A stretch of DNA of 11,751 nt from an uncultured Lysobacteraceae bacterium (lineage in GTDB: Bacteria > Pseudomonadota > Gammaproteobacteria > Xanthomonadales > Rhodanobacteraceae), in NCBI GenBank assembly GCA_946480705.1, contig CAMLLF010000045.1, forward strand, positions 1 to 11,751, written 5' to 3'. A model generated the notes under the pieces. That model saw only the letters and a list, made by a program, of their open reading frames with translations, had not been told where the DNA came from and did no database searches. Every line of letters starts with the position of its first letter. Position 1 is the stretch's first letter. Made by a program: the position numbers and the translations under genes. Positions 7,406 to 11,751 of this stretch are shown here, in pieces.

Positions 7406-8421
7406 ATGTCCGATTCCGCCAACGCCGCAGCAGCACTGCGATTGTCTTCGGTCGACTGCCTGCGCGGGCTCACCGTCGCCGCGATGCTGCTCGTCAACAA
7501 CGCCGGCGACTGGAGCCATGTCTGGCCCTGGCTCGAACACGCGAGCTGGCATGGCTGCAATCCGGCCGATCTCATATTTCCACTGTTTCTTTTTGTTGCC
7601 GGCGTGTCGCTGAGCCTTGCGCTGGAGCCGCAGCTCGAGCGCGGACGCGCACCCGATGCATTGTCCCGCGGCGTGCTCGTGCGCGCCGCGCGCGTGTTCG
7701 CGCTCGGCCTGCTGCTGCATGTCGCCGCGGCATTGCTCGTGCCTGATCGCGACCTGCGTCTGCCCGGCGTGCTGCAACGCATCGGCGTGTGCATCGCCGT
7801 GGCCGGACCGGTGCTGCTGTATCTGAAGCCGCGCGCGCAATGGATCCTGTTCGGCGCCCTGCTGACCGCGTATGCCCTGCTGCTGGCCTGGGCCGGCACG
7901 ACAGTCGAGCGCAATCCGGGACTCGCCGTCGACAGCGCCGTGCTCGGACGCTTCGCCTACAGCTACGACGCCGCGACCGGTCGCGCGTTCGATCCCGAAG
8001 GCATCGTCAGCACGCTCGGCGCGATCGCGACGACGCTGCTGGGCCTGCGCGCCGGCCGCTGGCTGCGTGGCGGGCGGCTCGACGCGCTGCTGAGCGCCGG
8101 ACTCGCCGGACTCGCCGCGGGCGCTGCGCTGCATTGGCCGCAACCGATCAATAAATCCTTGTGGACACCGGCCTTCGTGCTGTGGACCGGCGGCATCGCC
8201 TGCCTCGCCCTGCTGGTCATGCACCGCTTGGCCGACCGGCGCGGCGTGTGGCTGCCCGGCGGCGCGCTCGGACGCAACGCGATGCTCGCCTACGCCGGCT
8301 CGTGGCTCATGGTCTGCGTGCTCGCCGCGACGCATCGGCCGCCTGGGCGGCGGCCGTCGTCGCGATCTGGTGGCTCGTCGCGATCGTGCTCGACCGCCGG
8401 CGCTGGTACTGGAAAATCTAA
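7406..8421 (+). pseudogene. nagX: NagX/DUF5009 (HGSNAT-like) membrane acyltransferase, C-terminus frameshifted
   Basis: The protein begins with a short cytoplasmic tail and SVDCLRGLTVAAMLLVNN (about residues 15-32). It then has the family signature HASWHGCNPADLIFPLFLF (45-63) with the conserved His residues, and PEGIVSTLGAIATTLLG, NKSLWTPAFVLWTGG and several further membrane helices. This matches the DUF5009 or NagX family, related to lysosomal heparan-alpha-glucosaminide N-acetyltransferase and thought to acetylate or handle amino sugars at the inner membrane. The ATG at 7406 has AAGG seven bases upstream. At about residue 309 (bases 8320-8345) the frame turns into Arg/Ser-rich sequence. The neighbouring frame then carries the expected last helix and ending, from AAWAAAVVAIWWLV to RRRWYWKI, with a stop at 8419-8421. 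A net loss of 3n+1 bases explains this. The loop normally found between these helices also looks too short, which favours a deletion. The symbol is by family similarity only. Confidence 0.8.
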
Positions 8422-8430
8422 GACCGCGCA

Positions 8431-8486
8431 GGCTGGGCTTCGCCTGCGGCTCAGCCAACCTAAGGCCGGACGCATTGGCGTCCGGC
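8431..8486 (-). repeat. Two-hairpin intergenic repeat, copy B (REP-like, possible bidirectional terminator)
   Basis: On the minus strand the first hairpin is GCCGGACGC/GCGTCCGGC (8465-8473 with 8478-8486) around a four-base loop. The second pairs 8431-8438 with 8449-8456 through eight pairs including one wobble. Read on the minus strand it aligns with copy A (2016-2074): both hairpins occur in the same order, and the motifs GGTTGG and GGCGAAGCCC are shared. It lies between the stop of the acyltransferase (8421) and that of the choice-of-anchor protein (8497). Copy A likewise lies between two convergent genes. Confidence 0.75.
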
Positions 8487-8496
8487 GCGCTCGCGC

Positions 8497-8541
8497 CTAC
8501 TCGAAATCGTCCTCGAAAATCGTATCGGTGCCGGCGGTGCA
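8497..8541 (-). other. C-terminal tail C-x4-D-x-I-F-E-D-D-F-E-stop of the choice-of-anchor protein
   Basis: Residues 821-834 read Cys, four variable residues, Asp, one variable residue, then I-F-E-D-D-F-E. The spacing equals that of the carboxypeptidase tail at 1951-1995, including Cys exactly 14 residues from the end. The final 14 bases with the stop codon, ACGATTTCGAGTAG, are identical in the two genes. Function as a sorting signal is inference, supported by the family's habit of carrying interchangeable C-terminal anchors. Confidence 0.6.
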
Positions 8542-11001
8542 GACGCCCGGCACCTGCGTGTGCGTCAGCGCGATGTCGTCGACGAACCAGCCCTGGCCGG
8601 CCGTGCCCTGGTCGGTGCGATAGAGCCAGCGCAGGCGCACCGACTGGCCGGCATAGCTCGACAGGTTCAGCGTCGACTGCGTCCAGGCGCTCAGCTGGTT
8701 CGTTCCGGTGAACGCGCCGGAACCCTGGGCGATCCCGCAGATCGTGCCGCCGTTCGAGATCGAGCCCGGATAGCCGCCGGCGGGTGTCAGGCGCGTCCAG
8801 TTCGTGCCGTTGTCGGTGGAAATTTCCACGACACCGCCGTCCCAGCCGTTTTCGATGTCCCAGGCGCTCCAGAACGAGAGCTGCGCGCCCTGTCCGGCGG
8901 TCAGCGTCAGCGGCTGGCTCACGAGCGAGACGCAGAGATTGTTGGCCGACGTCGACCAGAAGCTCTGCGTTCCGCTGCGCTTGCGCGTCGTCGACGTGTG
9001 CCAGCCGGCATGCTCGGGACTGTCGACGGCAGCCGGCACCGGCCCGGCCGTGGACGTGTCGAACAGCGGATCGCCGGGCTCGGCACCCGAGCCGAACGTG
9101 CCGTCCTGCAGCGGGCCGGTCGCGCGACCGGACAGTTCCACGGTGTTGCCGTCCTCCACGCCGTTCGCGGCATCGACGGCGCGCACGACGTAATGGCGGC
9201 TCGCCTCGCCGCCGATGCCCGTATCCGCAAAATTCTGCATGGCGATGCCGCTCGCGATGCGATTGGCCGCCGACGGCACGAAGCCCGCACTGTCGCCGCG
9301 ATAGACCGAATACCGCGCCGGTCCGCCGCAGGCCGGGGCCGCCGCATTCCACTGCAGATCGAGGCGGCAGCTCGCGGTACCCGCGTCGGCGACGCCGGTG
9401 ATGCCGTTGAACAACGGGGCAGCCGTGCAGTCGCCGGGCGCCCGTGCTTCGACGCAGGCCGACGCGACCGAGCTGCACTGTCCGTTCGGCGTTTTTTCCA
9501 CGACGCGATAGCCGTAGTCGACCTGCCCCGACACGCCGGTGTCGGTGAACGTCGGCGTGGTGAGCCCGCTCGCGACCGTCGAGAATGCACCGCCGCAGCC
9601 GCCCTGGGCGCGCTCGACGCTCCAGATCGCCCCGGCCGTGCCCGAACCGGTCCAGCCGAGCGCGATCTGCTGGCTGCCCGTCGCGGCCGCGCTCAGCGCG
9701 GTCGGCGCCACCGGCGGCGTGCACAGGTGCGGCTCGACGACGAAGAAGCCTTCGTCGATGCCGGTCAGGATCACGTTGCCGCTGCCCGGAAAACGGTAAT
9801 TGTTCCAATTGCCGTTGAATTCGGCATTGTCGCTCGCCGGGAACACGTCGAAGAACGCGACTTCGGTGAGCTGCGCCTGCGACAGATTCTCCAGCCGCAG
9901 GATGCGCAGGCCGGCCTCGTAGTTCGACTCGTAGACGTACTGGCCGTGCACGTAGAGGTTATGGTCGATGACGCCGAGCGCCTGTTCGTGATGGCCGACG
10001 AGCACGTCGAGATCGGCCAGATCGAAGACGAGCGTGCGCGCGTTGTGGCCGTTCGACGTCTCGTCGAGTTCGTCGTTGAGCAGCGCATAGCGCTGGTCCT
10101 CGCTGAACCAGGCCTGGTGCGGATAGCTCGCACCGGTCCAGGTCAGCGACGACAGCGTGACCGGCGCAGCCTTGTTCGTCACGTCGACGATCGCGAAGCG
10201 CTTGGTCGGTCCGTTGGCGTTGAGGCAGATTTCCTTGCCGTCGTGCTGCGTGTCCGGGCCGTGATAGACGAAGCACTGGCTCTCGTGCGTGTAGCTGCCC
10301 GTCGTCACGCAGCCGGCGAAGAGCGGATTGTCCGGTTCGTGGATGTCGTACATGCGCAGCGCGCCGTTCGCGGTCGGCGCCGGGCAGGTGTCGCTGCCGG
10401 CGACATAGGCGAAGCCGGTTTCCTCGTTGATCGCGATCGTGTGGCCGCGGCCGAAGTCGCCGCGGAACGCGTCGTCGGTGAAGGTCTGCGGCGTGGTCAC
10501 GCCGCGCAGCCGGGTCAGGTCGAAGACCTGCAGGCCGTGCGCGCCGTTGTTGTCGGCGACCACGTAGGCGTGGTTCGCATAGACGCGGACGTCGCGCCAG
10601 AACGACGAACCGGTATGCGTCGGCAGCTTGCCGAGGTATTTCGGATGGGTCGGGTCCGACAGCTCGAACATCGCGAGCCCGTTGTTGGCGCCGATCAGCG
10701 CGTATTCGATCTGCGTGGTCGGATCGGTCCAGCCCCAGAGGCTGTTGGTGCTGGTCGCCGCGAACGCCGACACCGGCGTGAACGAGAGCAGATCGATGTT
10801 GGAGCACGGATAGGTCGCGGCCATGCCGTCGACGCAAGGCGTCGAATGCAGCGGCGCGAGCGGCCGCGGCTGCGCCGGGCGGGCGGCCTCCATGGCGAGC
10901 ATCAGCGGATTCGGCGCGCCGGCCCCGGAGGCCGGCAGCGGCGCCGAAACCGCGCACGACAGCAGCAGCGGCGCGACGACGCCGGCCGTACGAATACTCA
11001 T
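8497..11001 (-). CDS. Secreted choice-of-anchor B family protein with FnIII and beta-sandwich domains
   Basis: The 834-residue protein starts with a signal peptide (about 1-27, hydrophobic VVAPLLLSCAVSAPLPASGAG). Residues about 60-425 match the choice-of-anchor B domain, a beta-propeller-like LVIVD-repeat region, with NIDLLSFTPVSAF, LWGWTDPTTQIEYALIG, LGKLPTHTGSSFWRDVRVY, GHTIAINEETGFAYVAGS, ASYPHQAWFSEDQRYALLND and IDHNLYVHGQYVYESNY. Two fibronectin-III-like domains follow (about 428-522 and 523-628). A MAM or immune-inhibitor-A-like sandwich comes next (about 630-815, with LSFWSAWDIENGWDGGVVEIST), and then the acidic tail. The molecular role of the family is unknown; extracellular or surface location is expected. 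GGGGAGAG lies about six bases upstream of the chosen ATG, and longer frames upstream lack family similarity. It is divergent from the M3 peptidase gene. Confidence 0.88.
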   Translation of the reverse strand: MSIRTAGVVAPLLLSCAVSAPLPASGAGAPNPLMLAMEAARPAQPRPLAPLHSTPCVDGMAATYPCSNIDLLSFTPVSAFAATSTNSLWGWTDPTTQIEYALIGANNGLAMFELSDPTHPKYLGKLPTHTGSSFWRDVRVYANHAYVVADNNGAHGLQVFDLTRLRGVTTPQTFTDDAFRGDFGRGHTIAINEETGFAYVAGSDTCPAPTANGALRMYDIHEPDNPLFAGCVTTGSYTHESQCFVYHGPDTQHDGKEICLNANGPTKRFAIVDVTNKAAPVTLSSLTWTGASYPHQAWFSEDQRYALLNDELDETSNGHNARTLVFDLADLDVLVGHHEQALGVIDHNLYVHGQYVYESNYEAGLRILRLENLSQAQLTEVAFFDVFPASDNAEFNGNWNNYRFPGSGNVILTGIDEGFFVVEPHLCTPPVAPTALSAAATGSQQIALGWTGSGTAGAIWSVERAQGGCGGAFSTVASGLTTPTFTDTGVSGQVDYGYRVVEKTPNGQCSSVASACVEARAPGDCTAAPLFNGITGVADAGTASCRLDLQWNAAAPACGGPARYSVYRGDSAGFVPSAANRIASGIAMQNFADTGIGGEASRHYVVRAVDAANGVEDGNTVELSGRATGPLQDGTFGSGAEPGDPLFDTSTAGPVPAAVDSPEHAGWHTSTTRKRSGTQSFWSTSANNLCVSLVSQPLTLTAGQGAQLSFWSAWDIENGWDGGVVEISTDNGTNWTRLTPAGGYPGSISNGGTICGIAQGSGAFTGTNQLSAWTQSTLNLSSYAGQSVRLRWLYRTDQGTAGQGWFVDDIALTHTQVPGVCTAGTDTIFEDDFE

Positions 11002-11185
11002 GACGCTCTCCCCCCGATGGCAACCGGCCGAGTGTATAGACGGGTTCGCATCCCGGCCATGCGTCCGGCAGTGAAATGAGGTACCGATCGGCACGGCCGG
11101 CAACGCGGGGAGGACTTCCGTCATGGGCATGGCGGTCGCGCACGGTTTAGGATCGGCGACCGATTTCCCGACCGGAGTGCGTTTC

Positions 11186-11695
11186 ATGAAGAACCGTCTT
11201 GCCGTCGCCCTCGCGCTCGCACTGGGCCTGGCGGCGCCGTCGTTTGCCGCCGACAAGCCGGCGCAGCCCGCCCCGACCGCCGCGAAAGCCGACATGGCCA
11301 CCAATCCCTTCGCCAAACCCAGCACGCTGCCGTTCCAGTACCCCGCTTTCGACAAGATCAAGAACGAGCACTTCGCCCCGGCGTTCGAGGCCGGCATGAC
11401 CGAGCACCGCGCCGAGATCGATGCGATCGCCGACGCCAAGGACGCGCCGACCTTCGACAACACCATCGTCGCGATGGAAAAGTCGGGCCAGCTGCTCAAC
11501 CGCGCGACGACCGTGTTCTTCAACCTGTCGGGCGCCAATACCAACGACGACATCGAGAAGATCCAGAGCGAGATGGCGCCGAAGCTGTCGGCCCATCAGG
11601 ACGCGATCGCGCTGAACCCGAAGCTGTTCGCGCGCGTGCAGGCGCTCTATGACAAGCGCGACACGCTCGGCCTCGATGCCGATGGAGACCTGTAG
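11186..11695 (+). pseudogene. M3 family peptidase (Dcp-like), truncated to its N-terminal part
   Basis: The 169-residue reading frame starts with a clear signal peptide (MKNRLAVALALALGLAAPSFA, likely cut before ADKP). It then matches the N-terminus of periplasmic peptidyl-dipeptidase Dcp-type M3 enzymes: NPFAKPSTLPFQYPAFDKI, HFAPAFEAGM, APTFDNTIVAMEKSGQLLNR, FFNLSGANTN and LNPKLFARVQALYDKRDTLGLDA. Full enzymes have about 680-720 residues, with the zinc motif HExxH in the C-terminal half. Here similarity stops after LGLDA and a stop follows four codons later. The catalytic domain is therefore absent and the product should be inactive. GGAG at 11174-11177, eight bases before the ATG, supports the start. 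The next gene begins three bases after the stop, and its ribosome binding site lies inside the last codons. This suggests that the truncation comes from a join between two loci. Confidence 0.85.
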
Positions 11696-11697
11696 TC

Positions 11698-11751
11698 ATG
11701 GATTTCAAGGACTACTACGCAACGCTCGGGCTGACCAAGACGGCCACCGAC
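11698..11751 (+). CDS. cbpA: CbpA/DnaJ-type co-chaperone, first 18 codons only
   Basis: The frame begins MDFKDYYATLGLTKTATD and continues past the window edge. This is the start of a J-domain in the form typical of curved-DNA-binding protein CbpA, a DnaJ paralogue that stimulates DnaK; DnaJ itself usually starts with a variant such as KRDYYEVLG. GGAG at 11684-11687, ten bases upstream, can serve as ribosome binding site. The diagnostic HPD motif lies beyond the window, so the assignment rests on the first helix alone. Confidence 0.7.
   Translation, partial: MDFKDYYATLGLTKTATD

Noticed and set aside
8320..8345. Programmed ribosomal frameshift in the acyltransferase gene
   Set aside because: No slippery heptamer or suitable downstream pseudoknot is evident, and the protein also seems to lack a loop, which frameshifting would not explain.
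8422..8623. Acyltransferase reading frame continued to 8623 as a genuine long C-terminus
   Set aside because: The tail is Ser/Arg/Gly-rich, passes through the intergenic repeat and runs antisense over the end of the next gene. The proper last helix is found in another frame.
11061..11069. Isolated GCGTCCGGC, half of the intergenic hairpin, upstream of the choice-of-anchor gene
   Set aside because: The second arm is not paired in the same form and the second hairpin is missing. A nine-base GC-rich word may recur by chance.
8560..11079. 839-codon open frame on the + strand opposite the choice-of-anchor gene
   Set aside because: Arg-rich composition and no recognisable domain; the minus strand has a signal peptide and clear domains. 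Stop codons are simply rare in this frame.
11148..11153. TAGGAT as -10 box for the M3 peptidase gene
   Set aside because: No convincing -35 hexamer lies at 16-18 bases upstream, so the match is too weak to list as a promoter.

Overview
The window is GC-rich chromosomal DNA of a gammaproteobacterium, most likely in the Xanthomonadales/Lysobacterales. Three things point there. The histidyl-tRNA synthetase has the divergent xanthomonad-type sequence (for example [16 protein letters not shown] at motif 2 and the [14 protein letters not shown] stretch). The secreted proteins are Cys-containing, multidomain and of a Lysobacter/Dokdonella-like style. Two-hairpin repeats lie between genes. The assignment below order level is my inference.

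Layout from left to right. Bases 1-1995 (+) are one open frame that joins the ATP-binding core of a sensor histidine kinase to a secreted M14 zinc carboxypeptidase missing its N-terminal part. Converging on it are hisS and an aromatic amino acid ammonia-lyase (hutH-like) on the minus strand (5372-2089). Their reading frames overlap by four bases (ATGA), so histidine charging and a histidine-type lyase appear translationally coupled. A 477-base divergent region separates hisS from rhlE (5850-7199, +), a DEAD-box RNA helicase. After hairpin and terminator-like structures comes a NagX/DUF5009-type membrane acyltransferase (7406-8421, +) with a disrupted C-terminus. It converges on a large secreted choice-of-anchor B protein (11001-8497, -). 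Divergent from that is the N-terminal quarter of an M3 peptidase (11186-11695, +), cut off and followed at once by the start of a CbpA/DnaJ-type co-chaperone that runs off the window.

Two themes stand out. First, the only two complete secreted-protein C-termini here, from unrelated families, end in the same 14-residue pattern, C-x4-D-x-[LI]-F-E-[ND]-D-F-E-stop, placed after similar beta-sandwich domains. Each is followed within about 20 bases by the same two-hairpin repeat, and both repeats occupy the convergent gene junctions. Because the choice-of-anchor B family is defined by swapping C-terminal sorting signals, this tail is a candidate uncharacterised sorting or secretion signal of this lineage. 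Second, three genes are broken at abrupt junctions (about 180-195, about 8320-8345 and about 11670-11685), two of them joining unrelated genes. Assembly chimerism or small deletions should be excluded before any biology is built on those joins.
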